From Brugia malayi (lineage: Eukaryota; Nematoda; Chromadorea; Rhabditida; Onchocercidae), in assembly GCF_000002995.4 (NCBI RefSeq), contig NW_025062479.1, positions 18,906,721 to 18,970,720 of the forward strand: a DNA stretch of 64,000 nucleotides, read 5' to 3'. A model generated the notes under the pieces. It saw only the letters and a program-made list of their open reading frames with translations. It was not told the DNA's origin and did not search any database. Below are positions 11,900 to 23,800 of the stretch, in pieces; the stretch's first letter is position 1; every line of letters begins with the position of its first letter. A program made the position numbers and the translations under genes.

Positions 11900-14800
11900 G
11901 TGTATCATGCGTTCATCTATTAATGAAAAAAAAAATAATTGGCAAAGCAAGTTCATATGGGTTTAAGCTACTTTTTTGAAGTTACTCCATCATAAATAAT
12001 CTAAAGTAGAATTGAATTAGGGTATCCATTTAGTACATTCCTCGCCTTCCAACATTTTCTTTTAAATTCCTGTTCCATTTTTGCTACGAAAAGAAGTGTA
12101 TTTACATTTTTAAGTCTTCACTGTTTCTCTGACGAGCGTTGATATCGTAGATAATTCCCGAAGATATAGACAGCAAAATGGATGAAGAGATTTCGTACAA
12201 GATAGCGTAGAGATTGCGTACAAATCTGAAGAACAAGTTTCTAGACTTCTCAACTTGCAAGAAAAAAGGAAAATGGAGACTTTTTTTTTTCTTATTTACT
12301 TGAATAATGAGCGAAGGAATACCCAATAAAGTTAACATAAATATTCGCAATTCTTACCTATGCTGGTGGAGAGTTTCTTTTTTCTTTTGGCTTCCCAAAC
12401 TTTTTGTTTTCTCTCGGTGTTTTTATGTGTTCGTAAAGCCTTGAAAAGTGAAACTGAATCCCTGTGATTTTCGCTCCATCGTTGTAGTTTCATTCGATTC
12501 GTTTCTGCATTTAAGAATTTCTCGCTTGGATGAAGTATGAAGGAATCACTTAATAATGAAGTAATTGGATTTTGAAAATAAGAGAGAACTAATGCTGGAG
12601 AGAAGCAGTTGGCAAGGATTGAGACAACACAGCGTTGAATTAATCTTTTGATCAGCCCGACTGTTAACTATGCTTGTTAATACTTCCAGTTCTTAGTGGA
12701 GAGACGGTATCTTATTACTACAGATCAAGGAATCTGATTTCGTATGCCAACTGTTGGTTGGGTTGATTGCTTCTTTTTTGCTCCGTTAATAACTTACTAA
12801 TTCCACTCTTCTCATTATCATGCGAGAATGTTCGCGAAAAATCCTGATACTGATGATGTAGATCTTTTTTTAATTAACTTCACCGAAAAATGAGATTCCT
12901 TTGCCAATCAACTCTTTGTAATTGTTCCTTTACTTGTTCGATTGCGCTGTGAATATGAATAATATAAATGTGTTGAACTTTAAATGAACTGTTGTGACAA
13001 ATAATGTGTAAGTTTGGGTTTTGAAATAATGATTGAAGATTGATATGTTTAACATATGTGCTGGCATCTTCCATTCTTTCATTGTATTTTTCAGTCCTTT
13101 TCATGCCACTAGAATTGTGCATTATTGGTAAAGATGAGATGAATGTTTAAAATTTTCAGCCATTTTCCCTCGCTTCAGCGCTTCGAGTAGTGAAACGCCG
13201 GCGAAGCAAATATCGCCATACGTCGCTTCGATTTCAGCATAGCGAACAAATTTCGCCTATGTCTTCGATTGCTTCGTCCTCCGTGTCTCATATCCCTATG
13301 AACGCTTTTCTATGTTTGATGTCTTTTTGTATGAAACAAATAGCCAAGCGTCTTTACTGGGATTATTTTCTTTTCAACTGTTGTTATACTTATGGTCATA
13401 ATGGGAGGAATTAAAGAAGGATTCTGTCAGCACTTGTCTGGTGCTTATCATTTGCTAATAATGTGTAGAGCATTTATTAACAACGTAAGCGTCTGTAAGC
13501 TTTCTGAATGAACCTACTTCAGATTCTCTTGCTTTCTAGTTTTGTATTACGTCTCAAGTATTAAAAAATCAATCAGTAAAGCTCCCCTTTAGCATATATA
13601 TTACCTTCCCACTGTTTCTTCTTTTCACTGCATGTACGCTTGAAGTCTGCGCGAGAAGCTAACGAAGTGTCCACGGAAAGTGGTTATTTACAAAGTTCTA
13701 TATGACACTCATCCAGACTATATCCTTCTACTGCAGTAAATGACAAAAAAAAAAGGAAAAACGAAAACGCTTAGTCGAACCATAAGTGAAGAATACTTTT
13801 ATCTTAAAATATCTTTTCCTGTTTAATTCCTTAAGTAATCTCCTCCGTCTGCATCTCACTTCTATTTGACCTTATTTCATTAGTTATTCTAAGCATTGGT
13901 TAATTATTTATGGATGATGCTGGAATTTATTTTTTGAGCTTGTTTCAGTGGAATTTTAGCAGGGAGTCGTTTAAAGTCTTGTTCAGGATTTAAAATCATG
14001 ATTTTGATTTTTTTTTAAGTTGAAAGCGACATTTTAAAGCCAATTTTAAATCCAGTCTTATGTCTTAATTACTGATGCCAATGAAAAAGTGAAAAAGGCA
14101 AAGCAGAAGGATTGGAACTGCCAACTTCATGCGACGCATTAGTTGCTTCAATTTTCTGTTTTAAACTTCAACAACATAGTTTTTTCCTGCATAATTATTA
14201 CAGAGAAGTAATTATTACACTTTGGCTGCAAAGGCAATCTTTTGTGCACGAAATTAAGTTCGCTGTATAAATGTTCAAAAGTACTTTCAGCTAACTTCCA
14301 AACCGAAATTTTAAACTCTCCATATTTTATATTTTATTGATTTGCTTATGGCTAATTTATAATATTTGCGCTTAGAAAATCATAGAAATTGGGAAAGCTG
14401 CTGTGTTAGGAAGATAAGAAAGCTGAAAGATTTCCAGAAATGGATTTATGATTATTATTTAGGAATTTCATGTCAAATTCGTAGATATCAGGGACAGCAA
14501 ATAGGAAGCCATCATTTTATGATGCGCTGGAATATATTGTCTCATGCATACTAAGTTTCTTTCCAAATTTGAACACTTTAGTGTTTGTTCACTTCAATTT
14601 TTCACATTCTTAGTTAACTACCGGAACCGGTAATACTTATTACATCGAAATTAATTTTATTCCGAGTTCATAATAAAATTTGCAAGGGGAAATAAGGGAA
14701 TCAATCAAAATTTTGACGGTGCTTGAACAACAAAAAAAAAATAATTTTGATAAAAAATTTTAAAGGAGATGAAAATACTGTCGGGGATTGGAAATTTGTT

Positions 14801-17800
14801 GAAGCATCAATGGCTTAATGATTAAACATTTTATAGGGTATGAAAGAATACCTATCTAACCAATAATATTTGATGAGCCTAAGCAGAAATCCTAGTTACA
14901 TATCTTTCCAACACTAAGTTTTATCACGAATATTGACTACATGAAGAAAAAATTTTGCAGTCTTATAGCATCAAAATGATTGACAATATCCTGTAATGGA
15001 AAAAAGTTTATGTGCTCGCTCCTTTTTCCCAGTAAATTGCTAACCAGCCTAAACATATGGATGTAATTTGCTAGATATGGCCATTTTTATACCTTAAAAT
15101 TTAAAACCGGGTAATTTCGAATCCAAGCAACAACAAACGAAAAAGAATATGAGCTATATAAATCTAACTACCATAATTATACTGTTCTTCAGATAGCTAG
15201 TTCGACTTCTTCCTAAATCTACCAAAATTATTAGCTTTTTGAATATTCCGATTGTTGACAAGTCTCAATATGAATGATCAGAAGGATTGTGTCGGAAAGA
15301 TGGTGCAACATGAATAACTCTGCTTTGATATTGAGGTTCGCGCAATCCTTTAAGATTTGGATTTAGAAATGCTTTAATTGTCAATATATCCAAAGCAATT
15401 TATATCTAAACAAAAAAAAAAAAAAAATCAAAAGCAATTTATATCTAAACAAGCGACAACTGAAAAAAGAACTTATAGGTCATAACTGCTGATGAACCCA
15501 TCAACTATTTTATATTTAATGTTGAGGAATAATTTAAGATTAGCTTTTCAACCTGACTTGTGGTAAACGAAAGATAGCATCTAGTAGTCCTGTTTTCCAA
15601 GTTTTCAGGATCAATTTAGCTGAAGAATGATGCCGACAAGTTAAAAATGATTCTCTTTTCGAGAGTTAAACGAGCTTGATTGGACCATTTTTTGCATCAG
15701 TTTATGAAATATATCAATGTAGCGAACAAATCATTTTCACATTACTCAATAAAAAAGAGTTTTTATCATGGATGAATAAAGCAGCCTTATTCTGATTATT
15801 TACTACTCCCCATCAAATAAGATTGAGTTCATTAATATGTAAACTAGGATTTAATTCATTAAGCTCGATTATGCTGTGGGATGATTCAGATATTTTGAAG
15901 CTTATCCACATTTTTCCATTTTTACCATTACATTGGTGCAGTGGCAATAGTTATAAGTTCAGATGACATGTCTTGAACATAGCATAGATATTCCTCGTTT
16001 GTTGTGATGAATAGTGTCTCTCTGTTAGCGTAAAATTCGAATGCTTTGAAATATTTTGCTAACTTTAAATTCCTAACTGGACAAAATTTGTTTCAGCAAT
16101 TTGTATTCATTAATGCGAAGAAATTGATTTTCTTTTGATTGTATCTGAAAATATATGGATTCAATTAATGTCTTTACTTTAATACTATAGAGCATCCTGA
16201 TCTATTTTAATCTTTGTTTAGTTTTCTGGAAATTCTGAATGAAATGAAACCTGAACATGCTTAAGATAAAACTTCTTCAGTGATGCAGCATAAAGGTTAG
16301 TTTTATAGAAACATTTCAACAGGAAAGTTTCGATATTTTGTCATCAGGTACCAACGGTTATCATTAAATTGTTGTCATTACACTTCCAATATTTATTACT
16401 CATTTATCATCGATACAAAATTCAATCGAATCCTTTTACGGCTTTTGTGGTTAGCATATGAAATACTTTTCTTTTTTGAATTTGTAACAAATTGAAATAG
16501 TTCAATCCTATGAATTATTTATTCTTATTCTTTTTTGCAAGTTAGCAGTGCATTTCGTGACTTGCAGACTGCCCTTGGATGCTGGCATAAAGCATTTATT
16601 TCTCGGAACATTGTGCATATTCTGATAACATTCATATTCATATTTCATTCATTCATTCATTCATTTCAGTGAAATATGCCAAAAAAGAAAATAAGATTTA
16701 GATTATATATTTTGGGAAATTCGATCATTTCATGTCATGAATAGAGCAATGCAGTTAATAATCCTCAATTGTTTGTTTGAAACTGACAACAAAAAGCACA
16801 GGTTGTGAGTGAGTTTGTGACTGAAAAATAATTAGAGAAGATAGTGAGTCTATCTTTCAGTCTTTCAAAGTGCTTGAAATTGTCATCAAGTGAAACAGAT
16901 TCTTTCCGTTTTTTGTAATTGCTGCTTTCCACTTACTGCTTGCAGTACTTCAATCACATCTGAAATGGAAGGTCTTAAACAGTTTTAAGCAGCAGCAGCA
17001 TCTTAGAAATGTTCAATTCTTTTTATGATGCTTTGAACAGTTCCATGGTTTTAAGAGAATTTTCAGCGATAATTTAACATTTCCTTTAATAAAGACATCT
17101 ATCTATTTACGGCTGAAATAGCCAATAAGAAACTCATCACTCAGCAGATAGTGTAGAAATGTTATATCAAGAGATATTCTAAATATAAGTTCAGCAGAGA
17201 AATAAAATGAGGATAAAAACATTTATTAGCAATTGAATAGATGTATTTTAGTAACAGAAGAATTACAGATTATTCTCTGTAGAACTGCTAGTACTTGTTT
17301 AATTATTTTGACGAAAGTATATTCCAAATAAGTTTTCTTAACTCTAAATTTTGAAATAGTCATTGGCGAAGTGCAGAAGTGTTGGATGTATTGAATTCAG
17401 GTTATAATGCAGACTTATTATTTTGTTGTATATATTTTTGGTAACATATCATATTATTTTCTGTTGTGGAAAGATGGCACAGATATTGTCACAAAAGTAT
17501 GAAATCCAGGTTTCGAAAAAGGTTTTACAATATAATTAGTGTTCTTTGAGCTTTCCAACCAGTACCATGTGCAGTTCATTAGACATTTCTTGTAATAGTC
17601 ATTGTCGTATTTCAGTTTTTTGATATCAGATGAATTAAAGAAATGCTTTATTAAATACGTATCGATTAAATAATCTGGAAGTCTACTAATTGATCTGTAG
17701 CGCTGTGAATAATTTCACACTGATTTGCTTTTTTTTCGCGAACGTGCCAGATGTCTCAAAGTTTTTGTAGTAAATTGCAGCTGAAAGTCCATTCATATTT

Positions 17801-17820
17801 TAATTTAATGTTGATGCTGC
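11900..17820. other. Gene-poor 6-kb interval
   Basis: No multi-exon gene could be assembled. One candidate exon stands out on +: after a good acceptor (TTTTCAG ending at about 13160), a CG-richer stretch reads FPRFSASSSETPAKQISPY and then meets TAG near 13240. It could be a terminal exon of an unseen transcript or a chance frame. The rest is AT-rich, with poly-A/T runs and the A-tract direct repeat at 15.4 kb. Some of it may be 5' regulatory DNA of the ASPH-like gene. Confidence 0.4.
15392..15452. repeat. 22-bp direct repeat flanking a poly-A tract
   Basis: AAAGCAATTTATATCTAAAC is found at 15392 and again at 15431, separated only by an A-rich run. This has the form of a target-site duplication around a bare poly(A) tail. 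Confidence 0.8.
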
Positions 17821-17824
17821 ACTA

Positions 17825-20800
17825 ATGAATAACAGAAAGCAAGCACAGATCCGACTTCAATTCAGGCGTCAAGGATCTATGAATAGTAAGTTACTTTGTT
17901 TTGATTTTGATGCTCTTTTATGTCTGCTGTTGTTTTCAAGATCGTTTCGATTTTTTCGAGCAAGTTTCACTGTGATAGGAATAGTTTTAAATACCATAAT
18001 TAGATCAGTTTTGGCTAAGTCAAAATCACATTGATGGGAAGAAGATAAGAAAGACCAGTATCAGCTCATCGTCAAATAACCTATTTTTGTTTTTGTTGGA
18101 AAAAAATAAACAAAGCAGAGATGTCAATGAGTGACTGTCCGCACATTCAGCAGGTCATTACGTTCAGGGTCAGGTCAAGCAGAAGAAAGCGCTTAGAGGT
18201 AGCGAGGACGTACTACTTACACGTTGCTTCTTTCTGCTGCAGGCAGCCACCCACTACCTGCAGAACAAGTCACACTGCTTAGGTTAGGAAGTGCTGCTTA
18301 TGCTTACACTCGTCACTTTCAAAAACACATTCGGTGGTGTTTTTTCCTCGGTTTTCGGAAACAAAACTGCACACAGATGATAATATAGTAGACCTGTCTA
18401 TCTGTCTGTCTGCATATGTGCACACACTTATATTGCGAGTGACTTAGACTCAATGGATGAATCTTTTCAACAACCTGTTCACGAATATTTTCATTTTCTA
18501 AAACATCTCGTATCTTTTTTCATCTCTTCTCCTGCAAGTTTTATTTTTAATATATTTTAATGGAGCGTGGAAGTATAATATAGATAGAATTACTTGTTCA
18601 CCTTACGTAGGTCATCATTCCTAACCCATACTTAGCCATCATCGCTAGAAACAGCCAGTTATAATCATTAGTTATATGTCACTGATTTCATATTTGAATT
18701 TTTTCTTTTTTTTGAGTGAACTTTTTCTCATCTTCTATTTATTTATATTTTCTCATCACTTATTTTTTTTTAGAGTTCGGAAAAGAGTTTGAATTTGGTT
18801 GTTTGATAAGGTTAATTTGAGGATGCTTGTGATGTAACACGCAACAGATATTATAATCTAGCTGTATCATAATTAACATAAAATATGCTTCATACAATTT
18901 TATCATGGCAGAATTGAAACCACTTGAATGATGTGAATTACTACCCGATAATAACTATTATTTAGCTTCAGGTTGTGGTAGTGCAGTGCAAGTTAGAAAG
19001 ATCAGATCCCTTATTGACAGGTCACATTGTATGACTTCTAGCTCATTTGTTCATCTTCTTTTATCATCAACAATCTACACAAATATCTCATTCTCATTGG
19101 AAAAATCACCGATTGCGCTGCTGAGAAATCCAATAGGAAACAGGTGTTTTTGTAATAATGGGTAAACATTTTTGATGTGTTCGTCACTCTCACTTCCGTG
19201 AAAAGAATTTTTCTAAAAATTATAAAAGATCTTAAAAAACTACTTTTTGACATAACTTTTTGAACTTAAAGAATTTTCGTCTAAATTAAGACTGCGATAA
19301 TTTTCATTTCCTGGAGGAAATGATCACTATCTAATTTAGGCACTTAATAAGACCCAGTGAATTCGTCAAACAGATTTTACTTAGTACTAAATTTGTCGTA
19401 GTAAGTTTCACTAAATACCTAAATTAATTCAATATACAATTCAGCCTTCCAGTTACTATTTTTTTTGAGAGAATTATGCGGTAACGTTCTTCTCCTTAAA
19501 TTTATCTTTCGATGTAAAAAGCAACATAGGTAAATCACTTTGAATTTCAAATGTTCGAGTGAAGCAGAAATTTCCAGTGAATGGCACAGGATATGTTGCG
19601 CCGATGGCGGTTATGGTTGCGCCTAGCAGGGTAGACTACAGTGTAACAAAAGGTGGTCTAAGGCTTTGGACTGTCCTATTGGTGTTCGTTATCCTTTGCT
19701 CCAGCTTTTACACCTTGTTTTCCACGATGGAATTAGCAGAAGTGGCATTCGGTATTGATTTAAGTAATGAACTCTACTTTGCATAACGTTAAATGCTTAG
19801 GTGTATTCAAAGTGTATCAGAAACAGTGAAACTTTGACCACAAGTGATTACAAACACCATTTTTCCCTTCATTGTTTCTCTTCTGATCTTTTTAGCAAAT
19901 ATGACTGAGCATATTTTTAAAGCCGTAAACAAGTCAAGAAACACTTTTTACCTATTACTGTAGAAGACTTAGTCTTTCCAACAATTATTGTACGAATACA
20001 TTGTTATATTAGAATAACAAAATTCATTTGTAGAAATCGACGGTGATGAGAACTTCGATTATGATGGTGACATTGATAATGATGCAGATGAGATGGCGAT
20101 ACATAATCGACGAGCCGAAAAAGATACCACTCCATCACGAGAGTACATATCACGATCTAGAACATTTGAAGAAAATCGAAAAGCTCATAAACCAGTCCAA
20201 GATGTCCCAGACTCAAGTATTTCTTTTCAGCTATATAGTTTTCATGATATTTACACGCAACATAACACATTAAAACTTAATATTCAAGATTTAACTTCTA
20301 ATTTCTGGTGTTTCCAACTGAAATAATTCACAGCTGGTGCTTTTTTAATTAAATTAAACATTATATTGGAGTTAAGTCAATTCGTACGCAGAATTTTACA
20401 TTGTTGCATGTGATTAATCTTGCCTGTCCAACAGCTCCGAACAAATGAATTCAAAATTTACAGTTATCGTTTTGTAGCTGACGATGATAAATTAGACGAA
20501 GAAGAAGAAACCCGTCTGGCAGATCTTCAAGCCAGAGCTGAACGAAAAAGCAATAAACCACTACATGAAGCAGTTCAGAATGTTAATCGTGATTACAGTG
20601 ACAATGCTACTGGCGATAAAGACGATAGCGATGACAATGATGTTGATAATAAATAATTGATCTCTTCCCACTACTATTTTTGCATGATAGCTAATATATT
20701 ATGTTTTAAATGAATAAGTAGTTAAGTTTTAATCAATGATTCAGATGTTTCAGGTATTTGAACGAACATCAGATAGGCATGTGAAGGAGGAAGATAAAAC

Positions 20801-23800
20801 AAGCGACAAACAAGATGAAGAACAGGACATGCCAAAAGGAACCAAGGTATCAAAGCACCTTAACTACTTTATTTTTGATAATCTTAACTCATTCATGTGA
20901 TCATTAAAGGCATACTGATCATTGAGTATACATATTTCACTAGGCCCGTCATAAACGCATCAAAATTGTGGAAGATGATGAAGAGGAGGAAGAAAGAAAG
21001 ATGACTGAGAAAGTGAAGAAAGAGAAGGAAATGAAAGAAAGAGAAGAACTGAAAGAAGAAGGAACAGACGGGAGAGAAATTCAAATCAAAGATAATGTGG
21101 GACGTGAAGTATGGAAAGTTGAAGTAAGTTTTGTTGGGAGATTTATGAACGGCACAGTTGTTAGTCAGCAAGTAGGCTGGCGGAGATGTCGGCTTTAGTT
21201 TTCTAAAAGTTTCTCTGTTGAATGTATTGAATTGCAGGAAGAAGAGAGCTTAGTGGAAACTGAAGAGGGAGAGGGTAAAGATAAGTATGATGTCGAGAAG
21301 TTGGGACTTAAGTCAAGAAGAAAAATTCCATCTTCTAGTGTGGAAAAACTGAAGCGTGTAATTTATATTTATTTACTTCCTACCAATAAAAAAAGGAAAA
21401 ATTCTAGCAAGAATATTTTATATAATTGGATCATTTTAAGTCCTAATTTCATTTTACAAGTGTAATTTTTAGTTAACTTAAAACCATGTCAACTCTAAGC
21501 TCCTTCGTTCAAAATTATATTTTTTTAGGGATGTAAGGGCAAAAATTGTTTGCCTGAGTACGATCGTCTGCCACGAATGTCGCTTTTAAAACAAATACCT
21601 GTATGTTTTATTTGAATATTATCTTACATTTCACATTTTAAACAAATTATTTGAAATAAGACACATCTGAAGGAGGGAGTGAAGTATTTTTATTTTGATC
21701 TAAAATGCTTGTCCTAAAAGCCTTGAAACTTGCTCATCTTCAATTTTCAGCTATTTTGTAAATCGTACATTTGAGAAGTGGATAAACTGTAAATACCATA
21801 AGTTTTCTGGGTTCTCATTTTTAAAACTGTTTTTTAGGTTTCTATGTCAAGTCGTAACAAGCAACCATCACCGGCTGGTTTCAAACTAACTAAAGATGTT
21901 GAGGAAAAAGAAGAAATGAATGGTATAGATGAAGAAGAAAAAAAAGAAATTGATGACAAAGAAATTGATGATGCAAGCATTCATGATTTAGCTGCTGTTA
22001 AAAAAGAGAAGTCTGTTTATTTTTCTGATCCTTTTTTCAATTTCTTGATTACCATTTTCTGGTTAATTTCGAAGGGTATGAAAGTTTTCTTCGTTAATGA
22101 CTAAAAAAAAGCTTTATAATGTTAATTAAAAGTAATGATCTGGCAAGACGTAGTATCTCTTGTTATACCTAAAGTTCAACTTAGATGTTAATAATAATAA
22201 TGCCTAAAATCATGTCTTTGACAAAAAACTGAATTAAAATGCAGTTACAAAGAGATAACAATATGATAGCAGTTTTTTGACAAAAATATTGAACGATGTA
22301 TATTTTATAAAATCATTCATTTTCCACTCAGTAATTTATAACAACCTATAATTGTGGTTGTATTGTAAAATAGTGACCTGTTTAGTAAATGCTCTTTAAA
22401 AAAACCTATTTTTGCTTATATGGTTATAAAATGCTTGGCATTCTTCTAAAATGCTCATTTCAGTGTAATGAAAAATGAACTGGGCTGTCTTTTACTTAGA
22501 CAAAATAATTTTCGGTTATCACCGCTGCTATTGATAAAATTCTTTTGTAATGTTCTTCAACTAATCATCAGTGATCCAATTTATCGTAGGGTGAATGACA
22601 GAACCGTTTACAAACGCCATGCTATAACAAATCGCGATGATCACAAACATCGAATCCAGTTGGATCGCGCAGATTATCTCGTTGAAAAGGTAAGCAAAAA
22701 ATATAAGGTTAAATGAAAATAAAATTTAAGTTAATCACTACAGAAAATTTGCTATGCTCTAAAAGAAATTGTATAACATAAATTATATTTGTTCAAGTCT
22801 ATCAATCTTTTTTCTTCTCCTTGAATTCAGTTTTAATTCCAAAAATAATATAGCTATTTAGAAAAGTCGCTTTCTTAGGAAGTATTTCTTTCTGGTATGT
22901 ATTAAGGCTATAAAGAGATTTCCAAATTAATTATCATATCCCGATCGATATCATCAACATCGCTACTTTTTCTTTAGTAGCTCAGTTATGCAGTGATTCT
23001 GACTATATATGAATTGTTCTTGACGAATACCTCAAACCGTTAACCGTTAAGTTTGATCCAATACGATATAGGTGTTCCTTTTTCGGGTCATTTGTTGTTC
23101 GTCGAACAAATTTAAGATTATCCTCTCAGTTTGCTTAGATGTTCCGGAAATATGTCTCACCACTACGGTGCTGTAATCGTCCCTTGAATCAGCCAGGATC
23201 TAGATGAGGTCAAATTTAATCTGTTTAGTTTCTTTTCTCTTTTACTGAATGCATGTTTTTATTAAGCTTGAATTCTATGCATGACCTTGATATACATATT
23301 TCTGTTATTCGTTTCGAATTGTAGTTATTTTGTGATGCAAAAAGCTCTTCTCGGTGTCAGCAAATTGCTCATCTTCTCTTTTACATTGACAGCTGCCGTT
23401 ATTTTGTGGTTTGATTCGAACTGGTAAAGATGCTGTGTATAAGAGGTTTGGTCCAAACCTTTTAATGACCAAAATATGCTTTTTTACTTAATTATTTTTA
23501 AATATAAAAAAGATTTTCTCATAAACTGCTTCAATAATTAGGTGTTCTTTAATTATTTATTATTGAAAGATATGTATGTTTGAGTATGAATTGATTTTAG
23601 ACATTAATCATTTCTTATCTCTGTTTAAAGTTATTTAAAAAGCCTCTATGATTGAAAATTCATTATTGTTAACCGATCACTATATCAGTTTTGCATTTTC
23701 TTTTTTTTTTTTTTTTTTAATAACCATTTTGCATTCTTATTTTTAATGATTTCTGTTTTGTTTTCCAAATTCTTTTGAATATTTTTATCCATTCTCTTAT

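Noticed and set aside
12102..12350. 82-codon hydrophobic minus frame near UQCC1
   Set aside because: No splice partners or homology; low-complexity Lys/Phe runs from A/T tracts.
22981..23060. tRNA-like A-box (TAGCTCAGT)
   Set aside because: No matching D-stem, no B-box and no acceptor pairing.
23395..23425. B-box-like GTTCGAATC on the minus strand
   Set aside because: The flanking T-stem does not pair and there is no A-box at the right distance.
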